Below, in pieces: positions 16,121-23,061 of a stretch of 58,262 nt of DNA (the first letter of the stretch is position 1; every line of letters starts with the position of its first letter). The translations under genes and the position numbers were made by a program. This stretch comes from a virus: IMG/VR virus record IMGVR_UViG_3300043637_000004, positions 1 through 58,262 of that record; one strand, written 5' to 3'. The notes beneath the pieces are model-generated. The model ran no database searches and was not told where the DNA came from. It was given only the letters and a program-made list of their open reading frames with translations.

Positions 16121-16327
16121 TCAGTTGCCTTGGAATACGACGTAGGTAATGGACGGCTCGTCGGGCCTGGCGTTTTGGACCCAGCCATCGGGCCGAGCAA
16201 TGCAAAGTTGCGGCGTGTCGATCTGGCCCAACTCAAGCAAACATTGCTCGCTGTACAGGCGATATGCGACCGGCGCATCCTGTGGGAGCGTCCGCAAATA
16301 CTCTATAAGTTGGGCTACAGTTATCAT
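16121..16327 (-). CDS. LPQDAPV-type conserved phage protein
   Basis: 68 residues: MITVAQLIEYLRTLPQDAPV followed by AYRLYSEQCLLELGQI. This TVxQLIExLxxLPQDAPV pattern is common in small phage proteins of unknown role. The ATG at 16327 has GGAG upstream; the longer upstream frame is not credible. Confidence 0.7.
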   Translation of the reverse strand: MITVAQLIEYLRTLPQDAPVAYRLYSEQCLLELGQIDTPQLCIARPDGWVQNARPDEPSITYVVFQGN

Positions 16328-16353
16328 GATGGTGCTCCAGTGAGAAATAGAAA

Positions 16354-16635
16354 TCAGGTCAGGGCGCGCAGCCGCTTGATGATGCGGCGCAGTTTGCGTG
16401 CATCTGCCGCGTACACGGCTCGGTACTCGCGCATGTGGCACCACAGCCGCTCGCCGGTCTGCGGGTGCCGGTGGCGGATCGCGGTGCGGACGGCCAGCAG
16501 GCGCCGCTCGTACCCGGACAGACTCAGATCCGCACCGTTGGCAATGCACGTCTCAAAGCGGGCATCACTCATCTCGTGCAGGCCAGCGGCTACGTTTTCC
16601 ATGTCGATGTTCCAGAGCGAAATTACCGCCGACAT
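16354..16635 (-). CDS. 93-residue basic hypothetical protein
   Basis: Start taken at the ATG at 16635, which overlaps the upstream gene by 13 bases; MENVAAGL (further in) is the alternative. Arg-rich end (ARKLRRIIKRLRALT) and middle ERLWCHMREYRAVYAADARK suggest nucleic-acid contact (inference). Confidence 0.5.
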   Translation of the reverse strand: MSAVISLWNIDMENVAAGLHEMSDARFETCIANGADLSLSGYERRLLAVRTAIRHRHPQTGERLWCHMREYRAVYAADARKLRRIIKRLRALT

Positions 16636-16790
16636 CCGCTGTCGCAGTAGGTCCGGCCGCCGATGGTGACGCACTGCATGCCATCTCCGCGGGTGCTGTA
16701 GACCACGGCGTCGTGGGCGTCATCGGCCGCGTAGATGCCGCACGCGCAGGCCGCCATCGTCAAGGCCAGCGCGATCAAGATGGTTCGCAT
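16623..16790 (-). CDS. Small secreted protein or lipoprotein
   Basis: 55 residues. MRTILIALALTMAACACGIY is a signal sequence with MAAC as a possible lipobox. The mature part has several Cys (MQCVTIGGRTYCDSGCRR). Exported by the host; function unknown. Surface or periplasmic exclusion is a possible role (inference). Confidence 0.55.
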   Translation of the reverse strand: MRTILIALALTMAACACGIYAADDAHDAVVYSTRGDGMQCVTIGGRTYCDSGCRR

Positions 16791-16871
16791 GCAGATCTCC
16801 AATGTCTGCCCGGTGGCCGCCGGGCGCGGTGTGCGACTGCACTGGCATCCCACCCAGGGATGCCGCTGGAG

Positions 16872-17126
16872 TCAGTAGCCGACGTGCGCCGCCGGCAGCG
16901 TGTGAGCATGCGCCGGGTGATCCATGCTCCAGCGCCCTGGAGCCGTTCCGAGCGACTCCACATGAGCGATGCACGCGCAGTAGGTCGCATGCGCCACCGT
17001 GTCGCCCACAACCCGGACCACGTAGCACCCGCGCTGGCCCTGCCCCAGGGCCTCGGCGTGCGGGCTCGACGGGTAGGCGTAGCTGATCACGTGCTCACCA
17101 TCATTGGGCGCGGTGCAATCTTCCAT
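16872..17126 (-). CDS. 84-residue Cys/His-containing hypothetical protein
   Basis: Start is the second ATG: GAGGAG touches the first ATG directly but is 6 bases from the second (MEDCTAPNDGEHVISYAYPS). Beta-rich centre CYVVRVVGDTVAHATYCACI. Family unknown. Confidence 0.5.
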   Translation of the reverse strand: MEDCTAPNDGEHVISYAYPSSPHAEALGQGQRGCYVVRVVGDTVAHATYCACIAHVESLGTAPGRWSMDHPAHAHTLPAAHVGY

Positions 17127-17156
17127 GCTCATCTCCTCAGCCCCGAGGGGCGGTTG

Positions 17157-17309
17157 TCAGTCAAGCCACGAAAACGGGATCCATGCGCGTTCGCCGGTGT
17201 CCAGCCAAACGCACAGCAGCGCCTGACCATCCGACTCGCCGCCGAGTGAGTACCTGCGCCCATTGACCACCTCGCGCAGTAAGTAGCAGCCTGGCCGGGC
17301 GAAAATCAC
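17157..17309 (-). CDS. 50-residue hypothetical protein
   Basis: GTG start overlapping the upstream stop by GTGA. Reads MIFARPGCYLLREVVNGRRY and ends DTGERAWIPFSWLD, a compact beta-rich peptide. Below common length cut-offs; position and overlap support it. Confidence 0.5.
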   Translation of the reverse strand: MIFARPGCYLLREVVNGRRYSLGGESDGQALLCVWLDTGERAWIPFSWLD

Positions 17310-17653
17310 AGCGCCGCTTCATCGCGGGTCTCGGCCGGGTTCTCACGGATGTCGCATACGGCCATCCAGACCCAGCGCCGGAGGTTTTTCGCATCGTCCG
17401 CCAGCTCGGCATCATCCCAAGCGCCGGAGCCCCGCAACTCATCCCGCACATGGCCCAGGTCCAGCGCAGCCAGTTGCACCGCCACAGCCGGCACGGCCAC
17501 CAGCTCCGCAACCGCATCCTTGGCATCCTCGCCCGGCCGGCTGGCGCGCAGTGCTTGGGCGAGCGTCATCTGCAGGTGCAGCCTGCCGCAGCCGCTGGTG
17601 TAGGTGTGGGTCGTGTTGTCCGGCAGGGCGACTGTGCGTGTGCGGTTTGGCAT
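17306..17653 (-). CDS. 115-residue hypothetical protein
   Basis: ATG at 17653. Contains VALPDNTTHTYTSGCGRLHL, then a helical region, LRRWVWMAVCDIRENPAETRDEAAL. Such DUF-type proteins occur in phage accessory blocks. GTGA overlap with the next gene. Confidence 0.55.
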   Translation of the reverse strand: MPNRTRTVALPDNTTHTYTSGCGRLHLQMTLAQALRASRPGEDAKDAVAELVAVPAVAVQLAALDLGHVRDELRGSGAWDDAELADDAKNLRRWVWMAVCDIRENPAETRDEAAL

Positions 17654-17708
17654 GATGGGGGCTCCGTGGTGGGTGGTCAGGGGCAGGCTCTGGGCCTGCC
17701 GGGGTGGG

Positions 17709-17855
17709 TCAGATCGGCTTGTGGAAGTAGCGGTAGCCGCCGTAGGCGTTATCCATCCGGTCCACGGCACGCAGAGCGGCGCGCAGGCTCTTGTAAACCG
17801 TGCGGTTTGCTGGCTTGCCGGTCTGGCGGTCCCAAACGACGTAGTTGCGCGGCAT
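17709..17855 (-). CDS. 48-residue basic hypothetical protein
   Basis: ATG at 17855 with AGGAG upstream. MPRNYVVWDRQTGKPANRTV, then SLRAALRAVDRMDNAYGGYR. Small, basic, likely one helix between two strands. Confidence 0.5.
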   Translation of the reverse strand: MPRNYVVWDRQTGKPANRTVYKSLRAALRAVDRMDNAYGGYRYFHKPI

Positions 17856-17910
17856 GGTGTGGCTCCTGGTCAGGTTGGTCAAATCAGCGCCCCGTAGGGC
17901 GCGTGGTAGG

Positions 17911-18198
17911 TCAGGCGGAGCGGTAGTAGCCTGCCAGCGGCATCGCCACGACGGCCTCGATCTGCTCAATGTCCTGTCCGTCTTCGCAGACGTAGCCATC
18001 CGGGGCGATGTGAACCGCGAAACCGCCAGCAGAACTATGGATGTCGCTGCGGACGATCTCACGGTACGACTCGCCGTCATTGCAGACGGTGCCGCCAGTC
18101 TCGGCCACAGCCATGACGCAGGCCTGCGCCGCGGACTCGGCATTGCAGGCGTGCCACACGAAACCGCTGTTCAGATCGATCAGTGCAAATCTGGTCAT
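17911..18198 (-). CDS. 95-residue hypothetical protein
   Basis: ATG at 18198 with GAGGG upstream. MTRFALIDLNSGFVWHACNA, then ESAAQACVMAVAETGG..., acidic. Likely first or second gene of the leftward accessory block. Confidence 0.55.
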   Translation of the reverse strand: MTRFALIDLNSGFVWHACNAESAAQACVMAVAETGGTVCNDGESYREIVRSDIHSSAGGFAVHIAPDGYVCEDGQDIEQIEAVVAMPLAGYYRSA

Positions 18199-18206
18199 GT
18201 CGCCCT

Positions 18207-18515
18207 CTATCTTGGCTCGCAGCCCGCCCAGTGCCGGCTGCATGCCACCAATGATTGCATCGTCCGTGCCAGCCCAGCTTGGGCCGCCGCAAGCGCATTC
18301 ACGCCAAATCCGCACGCCCAGCCCACCACAACCCGACGAAAACCGTCACCGGTACCGCCAAAACACGTCATAGGCCGACCAAACGCGTCGCCTGTCCATG
18401 CGCGCGCCATACGCCAGCGCCACCTCCCAGGCCGGCCCACGCGCATCAGCGATGCGGGGTGTTGCAGCCACACCGCTGGGTCAAATGGCCCAGACGGTTC
18501 GGGGGTTGGGACCAA
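18207..18515 (-). CDS. Possible hypothetical protein (TTG start)
   Basis: A 102-residue frame with TTG start preceded by GGAGGGG. Sequence has WLQHPASLMRVGRPGRWRW and VVVGWACGFGVNALAAAQAG. It ends 8 bases before the 17911-18198 gene. Coding status is uncertain; the unusual start and lack of family argue for caution. Confidence 0.35.
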   Translation of the reverse strand: MVPTPEPSGPFDPAVWLQHPASLMRVGRPGRWRWRMARAWTGDAFGRPMTCFGGTGDGFRRVVVGWACGFGVNALAAAQAGLARTMQSLVACSRHWAGCEPR

Positions 18516-18696
18516 AGAGCCCCTCCAATCCCTCCAAGCATCCGCAACAGCAACCCCAGCGCATCACGCCCTCGCCAGCAACCAATCGACCAGCCAGACC
18601 ACGCACTCCGCAAAGATCAGCCAGCCGATACCAGGATCATCAACTCAACAGCCAAAGTATCGGCAAATGCGACAAAGTTGGCGCTTTCGCCTCTGT
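18516..18696. other. Divergent intergenic region
   Basis: No convincing gene. It separates the leftward accessory block from the rightward late operon and should hold both promoters. Only the rightward one (18697-18724) is clear. Confidence 0.4.
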
Positions 18697-18724
18697 TTGA
18701 CGCCTGCGCGCGCGAGGGTAGAGT
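18697..18724 (+). promoter_or_regulatory. Putative promoter of the late operon (leaderless first gene)
   Basis: TTGACG (18697-18702), 16-base spacer, TAGAGT (18719-18724). Six bases later comes the ATG at 18731, so the transcript would start at or next to the start codon. No Shine-Dalgarno is present. Confidence 0.55.
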
Positions 18725-18730
18725 AGTGGC

Positions 18731-19600
18731 ATGGGCATCTACATCACGATCGACTGCACGCTGTGCGGTCAGCAGCACCGGCTGGGGCACTGCGTGCACG
18801 AGCGGAGGGAGAGGCAGAGGGAGGCGTGGCATGCGCGGGCTGCTGCGGCTGGTCACGCTGGCGTGACGCAATGTCACGCTGGCGTGACACAATGCGATAT
18901 GCCAATGACCACACCGCCTGCCGTGGCCCTGGGCCGCTGCCCAGCCTGTAGAGAGTTGCCGACGCGCTGCCACTGTCGACGAGGGTCGACGCTGGTGGGC
19001 TCTGTGGCCGTAGCGCCAATCCAGCCCATCCAGGCCGACCCGCCCGCCAAACTTCCGTTCAGCCAGGCGATGGTGACCGGTGCGGCGCTGGCCGGTGATC
19101 AGGCTGTGGATGCTGCCGCGGTTGGGCCGCTGCCGGCTGATGTTGTGGCGCTGGCGCTTGAGCATGCAGGCCGGGCTGGGCTGGCGCCGGCCGAGTGGCT
19201 GGGCAGGGCTGCCAGGGCGTATGCGCGGGTGCCGGCTAGCGCGGCGGAGCGCAAGAGAGCCAGCCGAGCGAGGTCGCGCAGGGGATCGGCCACGCCTGGC
19301 GTTTGCTGCGTGTGTGGTGCTGACGCATGGTCGCCGAGAGCGTGGTTATGCATCGGGTGTGGTGATCGTGGCGGCGAGTCGGCAAGGCGCGCGGTGGCGG
19401 CAGAGGTCGCGGCGGGCAAGCTGACCTCCGCTGACACGCTGCAGTGCGCTGACTGCGGCGGCAATGCGTCCATCTATGACCACAGGGACTACGGTAGTCC
19501 ATTGGGTGTTCAGGCGGTCTGCGGCCGGTGCAATGTGCTCAGAGGGCCGGCTGATCTGCCGGTGCCGACCAAGGCTGTCACATCCGAGGCGCCGGAGTGA
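18731..19600 (+). CDS. HNH/zinc-finger-like protein, 289 residues
   Basis: The C-terminal part has CCVCGADAWSPRAWLCIGCG and then CADCGGNASIYDHRDYGSPL, VQAVCGRCNVLRGPA. The CxxC...YDHRDY...VCxxCNxxRGPA pattern is HNH-like and common in phage proteins. The N-terminus has CTLCGQQHRLGHC and two copies of HAGVTQC, encoded by a duplicated palindrome. The middle is Ala-rich. First gene of the late operon; HNH proteins near terminase genes can aid DNA packaging. An alternative start is the ATG at 18899, downstream of the palindromes. Confidence 0.6.
   Translation: MGIYITIDCTLCGQQHRLGHCVHERRERQREAWHARAAAAGHAGVTQCHAGVTQCDMPMTTPPAVALGRCPACRELPTRCHCRRGSTLVGSVAVAPIQPIQADPPAKLPFSQAMVTGAALAGDQAVDAAAVGPLPADVVALALEHAGRAGLAPAEWLGRAARAYARVPASAAERKRASRARSRRGSATPGVCCVCGADAWSPRAWLCIGCGDRGGESARRAVAAEVAAGKLTSADTLQCADCGGNASIYDHRDYGSPLGVQAVCGRCNVLRGPADLPVPTKAVTSEAPE
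18852..18888. promoter_or_regulatory. Doubled palindromic operator candidate
   Basis: The 16-base near-palindrome GTCACGCTGGCGTGAC occurs at 18852-18867 and again at 18873-18888, exactly 21 bp apart, about two helical turns. The 21-base units differ at one position. A GATATG box follows at 18895. It looks like a cooperative repressor site, although it lies within a reading frame. Confidence 0.4.
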
Positions 19601-19722
19601 CGCACTTGGTCGGCCGCTCATCCTGGATGTGCCGCGGAGCGTCGGCTAGGGAGGATGATGGCGATTGCGCTGGGGTGGCACGGGGCGTGCAACAGTCCAG
19701 GCATACCAACCTGGAGCCCACC

Positions 19723-19872
19723 ATGCCGAACCGCTGCCTGATCTCTGCTGCTGCCGCCTGGGTGCGGTGCCTGCGCAATGACCCTGGCCGCCGGCACATG
19801 GCGCGCGATGCTGCCTTCGAGGCCCGCCGCTCGATTGGCGCGATCCTGCTGCGCCGGTCGGTGGCGTCATGA
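19723..19872 (+). CDS. 49-residue basic hypothetical protein
   Basis: MPNRCLISAAAAWVRCLRND..., ATG with GGAG 6 bases upstream. The frame is open to 19597 but the ribosome binding site supports the short form. Arg-rich. ATGA overlap with the next gene. Confidence 0.5.
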   Translation: MPNRCLISAAAAWVRCLRNDPGRRHMARDAAFEARRSIGAILLRRSVAS

Positions 19873-20039
19873 GCCGGCCCGCCCCAATCCACCACACCAG
19901 CATCGCCAGCGCCCTGGCGTACTACCGGTGGCGCCGGTGCGGATTCGCCCGCTGGGCTGCCCACGAGCTGGCCGAGCAATCGGCGCGTGGCAGGCCGGTG
20001 GCCAGGATCATCGCCCACGGCCTGCGCACTGGAGCCTAG
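19869..20039 (+). CDS. 56-residue basic hypothetical protein
   Basis: ATGA overlap with the upstream gene. MSRPAPIHHTSIASALAYYR then ARWAAHELAEQSARGRPVAR. Small helical, basic. No family. Confidence 0.5.
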   Translation: MSRPAPIHHTSIASALAYYRWRRCGFARWAAHELAEQSARGRPVARIIAHGLRTGA

Positions 20040-20041
20040 GC

Positions 20042-20122
20042 ATGACCCGCACCCTCGTGCTCATCGCCTGCGCCGTGGCCGCATGGCTCGCCGCAGTCGC
20101 CTGCTGGCTGGGGTCGCTGTGA
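20042..20122 (+). CDS. 26-residue membrane peptide
   Basis: MTRTLVLIACAVAAWLAAVA followed by CWLGSL: one transmembrane helix with a positive N-terminus. The next gene overlaps by GTGA. A second peptide of the same style is at 21988-22086. Confidence 0.5.
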   Translation: MTRTLVLIACAVAAWLAAVACWLGSL

Positions 20123-20271
20123 TCCGCGCCATTGCAGCCCACGCAGCCTGCCTCGCGGCCCTGCACCTGCTCCGCCTGGCCGGTCAGCTCGCCCATGCCC
20201 ACCTGCTGCTGACCAACGCCGCCGGCGCCCTGCTCGCCCGCTCCATCCGCCTCACCCTCCCGCCCAAGTAG
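20119..20271 (+). CDS. 50-residue hydrophobic hypothetical peptide
   Basis: GTG start overlapping the upstream stop. MIRAIAAHAACLAALHLLRL, then AHAHLLLTNAAGALLARSIR; amphipathic or membrane-associated helices. Unknown. Confidence 0.45.
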   Translation: MIRAIAAHAACLAALHLLRLAGQLAHAHLLLTNAAGALLARSIRLTLPPK

Positions 20272-20418
20272 CCGGCACGACAGGCTGCGTCACCCCGCCG
20301 ACGCATCCCGTCGCCAGCCTGCCGCGTTCCGTCACTCCGCGGGCCCTGCAAGCGCCTCCATCGGCTGGCACGATCCTCGCAACTGTCCATGCACTCACCA
20401 CCCACAAGGACCAGCACC

Positions 20419-20586
20419 ATGACCACCGCCCAACTCGTTGCAGCCCTCGGCGCCCGCAAGGGCAGCATCCAAGCCGCCTGGCTCGCCTCCCGGACCCAGC
20501 CCGGCACCGAGGTGTACGCCACCTTCCTGGCAGCCTACGGAGAGGCGTGCAAGAGGTACTGGCGGGCAGCGATCCTGCTGGGCTGA
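20419..20586 (+). CDS. 55-residue hypothetical protein
   Basis: ATG at 20419 with AAGGA upstream. Sequence MTTAQLVAALGARKGSIQAA, then EVYATFLAAYGEACKRYWRA, two helices. Shape recalls small DNA-binding adaptors, but no family recognised. Confidence 0.5.
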   Translation: MTTAQLVAALGARKGSIQAAWLASRTQPGTEVYATFLAAYGEACKRYWRAAILLG

Positions 20587-21032
20587 GCGACGGGGCCGAG
20601 AGCCCCGCTTCGCCTCGCGGCCGGCCCACCCCCCCCGCCCCCCTTCGAGCTGTCGGCGCCCCCCCAACCCCGGCCCCCGGTCGAATCGAAACCAGTACCC
20701 ACTGCTGCGGCTGTAGGGACCCCCACCTCCATTTGTGCGCGGAGAGAATTCCCCCAAATCAGGTTTTCGTGGGAGGTGCGGCTGGAATATGGCTGAGCGG
20801 GTATTCATGAGGTGGTTTGGGGCGGTTTCGGCGGGTTGTATGGGTGGAGGTAGGGTGGCATGATGCGGGCTGGCTGAAGGGATGTATTTGGACTGCATGG
20901 CACATGTGGCCTGCCGGGTTAGCTGGGTTTCTCCAATCCTGAAGGTGGCGCCCGGGTGACGGGATCAATGGACGGGGCAAGCTGGGGGTCCCCCGACGAA
21001 TGTGCTGAACCTCTGATGAACTGGAGTGCGGC
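20587..21032 (+). other. 446-bp gene-free region with C-tracts
   Basis: Begins with a CGGGGC/GCCCCG hairpin (20591-20607), then long C runs on the plus strand (20620-20690) and a G-rich half (20780-20900). No credible gene on either strand. It lies ahead of the terminase-proximal genes, so a packaging, replication or regulatory role is possible (inference). Confidence 0.4.
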
Positions 21033-21239
21033 GTGGATCGTGGTGAGTGGCTGTGGAGGTGCGCGGCGAGGTTCCGGCAGATCGTGGACGTTGACGCTGA
21101 GGAGGCGGATGCGCTGGCGGTGCAGAACGCGGTTGAAGAGGCTGCGGTGCGTGGTGGTGACCCGGCTGGTTGGCGGGACCCGGAGGCGGTGGCGAACGAG
21201 GATGTGAGGGTGTGGGCGGGGAGGGTGAAGGAGGTGTGA
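21033..21239 (+). CDS. 68-residue acidic hypothetical protein
   Basis: GTG start. MDRGEWLWRCAARFRQIVDV, DAEEADALAVQNAVEEAAVR. Strongly alpha-helical and acidic. First of a run of small genes before terminase. Confidence 0.5.
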   Translation: MDRGEWLWRCAARFRQIVDVDAEEADALAVQNAVEEAAVRGGDPAGWRDPEAVANEDVRVWAGRVKEV

Positions 21240-21240
21240 T

Positions 21241-21438
21241 GTGGAAGCGAACGAAGTGCGGGTGGACGTGATGTACCGGGGTGTGCCGGGCCGGGCAGAG
21301 CGCGAGCTGGTGGCTGTGATCGAGCGCTGCGTGGTTGAGCACGCTCGGCGCACGGGCCGGGCTCCGGCGTTGGTGCTGGCGGTGGGGGCGAAGTCGGCGC
21401 CGGATGAAGTTCGGTCGGCCATGGAGGCGATCGCATGA
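21241..21438 (+). CDS. 65-residue hypothetical protein
   Basis: GTG at 21241 with GGAGG upstream. Beta-alpha layout: RVDVMYRGVPGRAERELVAV, IERCVVEHARR. ATGA overlap with the next gene. Confidence 0.5.
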   Translation: MEANEVRVDVMYRGVPGRAERELVAVIERCVVEHARRTGRAPALVLAVGAKSAPDEVRSAMEAIA

Positions 21439-21641
21439 CGGCAGCACTGGTGGTTGAGCGCCACGCCCTGGTTGCTGGCGCGGCGCGGCTGGACGCGTTC
21501 ATTGCAGGCGACGGTTTCAACCGGCTGGGCCGCCAGAACAAGATCTCGCTGCTGCGGCAGCATGCGGCATTGATCTGGAACATCGATGTGCTGGACAGGC
21601 GAATTGCCGGCTGCTGCCAAACCGAAGGAGCGATTGAATGA
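21435..21641 (+). CDS. 68-residue Dmd/dNTPase-inhibitor-like helical protein, unknown
   Basis: MTAALVVERHALVAGAARLD, AFIAGDGFNRLGRQNKISLL, RQHAALIWNIDVLDRRIAGC. The pattern (LDAFIAGDxFxxLxxxxxxLLRxQ...M/W...VLxxRI) is common in small phage proteins that sit among early or pre-packaging genes. No function is established and the label only describes the style. Confidence 0.5.
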   Translation: MTAALVVERHALVAGAARLDAFIAGDGFNRLGRQNKISLLRQHAALIWNIDVLDRRIAGCCQTEGAIE

Positions 21642-21982
21642 GCTTGCCGATGATCCGTGCCGACTGGGCGCAGCACATGGTGTACGGGGCCTGGGTTGGC
21701 GCTGCTGGTGCGGCCGGGGTGCTGGTGATTGCTCAGGTAGCAGGCCGGCCAGAGATGGGCCTCATGGCGCCGGTTGGTGGCCTGTGGGCGGCGCTGGTTG
21801 CCGGGCTGGCTAAGGAGTTGGCCGACTGGTTGGCAAACCGCCGGGTCATGTCCGACGTGCTGCTGTGGCAACTGGACAGGCCGGCCACGACACCGCACGA
21901 GGTGTCGGCTGCCGACGTGGTGGCCACCGTGGCCGGGGCGCTGCCGGTGGCGGTGCCGCTGTTCCTGTCGATGTGGAGGTGA
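21638..21982 (+). CDS. Phage membrane protein with KELxDW motif
   Basis: 114 residues with about three transmembrane helices: first around GAWVGAAGAAGVLVI, second GLWAALVAGL followed by AKELADWLANR, third ATVAGALPVAVPLFL. The order helix-G...AKEL(x)DW...DVVATVAGAL fits a family of small phage membrane proteins. Here it is upstream of terminase, not in the lysis cassette, so a holin role is unlikely. Confidence 0.65.
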   Translation: MSLPMIRADWAQHMVYGAWVGAAGAAGVLVIAQVAGRPEMGLMAPVGGLWAALVAGLAKELADWLANRRVMSDVLLWQLDRPATTPHEVSAADVVATVAGALPVAVPLFLSMWR

Positions 21983-21987
21983 TGGTG

Positions 21988-22086
21988 ATGGGTGACGACG
22001 AGGACGTGACGGTGCTGCGGCTGATCCTGTGGGCGGCTGTGGCGTGGCTGGTGGTCGTAGTGTGCTGGGTGTGGTCGCTGACGTGA
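21988..22086 (+). CDS. 32-residue membrane peptide
   Basis: GGAGG at 21975-21979 is 8 bases before the ATG at 21988, favouring it over 21982. One helix: RLILWAAVAWLVVVVCWVW. Closely follows another membrane protein. Confidence 0.5.
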   Translation: MGDDEDVTVLRLILWAAVAWLVVVVCWVWSLT

Positions 22087-22108
22087 TGCGGCGAGCGAAG
22101 GGGTATGA

Positions 22109-22333
22109 GTGGCTGATGCAGGGTTGCGGATTGCGGTGCGGCGAGAGGGCGCGGTGTTCAACGCCTACTTGGCTGAAGCTGGCACGATGGAGGGATCGAT
22201 GCTGGTGGCGAGCATCAACGCCGCCGTGTGCGAGCAGGATCCGGTGATGTTCGACCGGTTCAAGCGGCTATGCGAGTCGGCGGTGAAGTCGATGATGCGC
22301 GGGATGGGCGCGGTTGTGGCGGGGGGCGCGTGA
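22109..22333 (+). CDS. 74-residue conserved phage protein
   Basis: GTG start with AAGGGG upstream. MADAGLRIAVRREGAVFNAY, LAEAGTMEGSMLVASINAAV, RFKRLCESAVKSMMR. The RIAVRREGxVxNAYxAxxxTMxG pattern is seen in many phages ahead of terminase. Function unknown. GTGA overlap with the next gene. Confidence 0.6.
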   Translation: MADAGLRIAVRREGAVFNAYLAEAGTMEGSMLVASINAAVCEQDPVMFDRFKRLCESAVKSMMRGMGAVVAGGA

Positions 22334-22512
22334 CGATGGATGCGGTGCTGATCTGGATGCCGCTGACGCGGCTGTGGTTGTGCGTGGGCCCGGACGGCCG
22401 GCAGGGCCTGGGCGTGACGAAGGAGCAGGCAGCCGCCGAGTGGCGGGCGGCCGGTGCGGTGGCGGCGCTGCTTGATAGGTTGCGCGGCGCAGCGGTGAAG
22501 CTGGGGGGCTGA
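22330..22512 (+). CDS. 60-residue hypothetical protein
   Basis: GTG start by GTGA overlap (ATG at 22336 is an alternative). Beta-rich start then TKEQAAAEWRAAGAVAALLD helix. Immediately precedes small terminase. Confidence 0.5.
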   Translation: MTMDAVLIWMPLTRLWLCVGPDGRQGLGVTKEQAAAEWRAAGAVAALLDRLRGAAVKLGG

Positions 22513-22515
22513 GCC

Positions 22516-23061
22516 ATGGCCAGGAAACCGCCAGACAAAACCAAGGTGGTGCCGGCCGCCGCCGTGGCCGATGAGGTGGTGGAGATCGACTTCTCGCGGC
22601 TGTTTGAGCGCATTGCCGCTGGCGGCACGCTGGCGGTGGAGGCCGAGAAGTTGAAGTTGCCGATCTACAAGCTCACCGGCTGCATCATGCGCGACGCCGA
22701 ACTGTCCAGGCAGTACCAGGTGGCTGAGGTGATGCGGGCGATGGTGTGGGCGGACGAGATTGTGTCCATCGCCGACGAGTCGTGCGTGGTGGACGTGACG
22801 GACCGATCCGGGCATGTGATCGCCAAGGGCGTTGACAACGCCAAGGTGAACGACAAGCGGCTGAGGATCGACACCCGCAAGTGGATGGTGCAGAAGCTGC
22901 TGCCGCGGTTCAAGGACGATGCCGCGGACCTGGTGGCGGACGCGCTGACGGAGTTGCTGAACCGGGTGAACCAGTCGGGCCGGGCCCTGCAGATCACGAG
23001 CCGGGATTCTGAGACGCCCGAGCCGAAGCGGGTCGCGGCCACGATCACGCCCAGGCAATGA
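22516..23061 (+). CDS. terS: Terminase small subunit
   Basis: 181 residues. An N-terminal HTH-like segment (FERIAAGGTLAVEAEKLKLP) is followed by a helical core, AELSRQYQVAEVMRAMVWAD, and the block VNDKRLRIDTRKWMVQKLLP, shared with many phage small terminases. It recognises the packaging site and works with the large subunit, whose ATG overlaps its stop (ATGA). Position directly before the large terminase confirms the call. Confidence 0.85.
   Translation: MARKPPDKTKVVPAAAVADEVVEIDFSRLFERIAAGGTLAVEAEKLKLPIYKLTGCIMRDAELSRQYQVAEVMRAMVWADEIVSIADESCVVDVTDRSGHVIAKGVDNAKVNDKRLRIDTRKWMVQKLLPRFKDDAADLVADALTELLNRVNQSGRALQITSRDSETPEPKRVAATITPRQ

Noticed and set aside
20620-20780. Cohesive-end (cos) site
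   Set aside because: The C-tracts are suggestive, but the P22-like gene set points to headful packaging and no end data exist.
20759-21898. Long minus-strand frame (379 codons)
   Set aside because: Opposes several coupled rightward genes and is Pro/His/Ser-rich, as expected for a shadow in GC-rich DNA.
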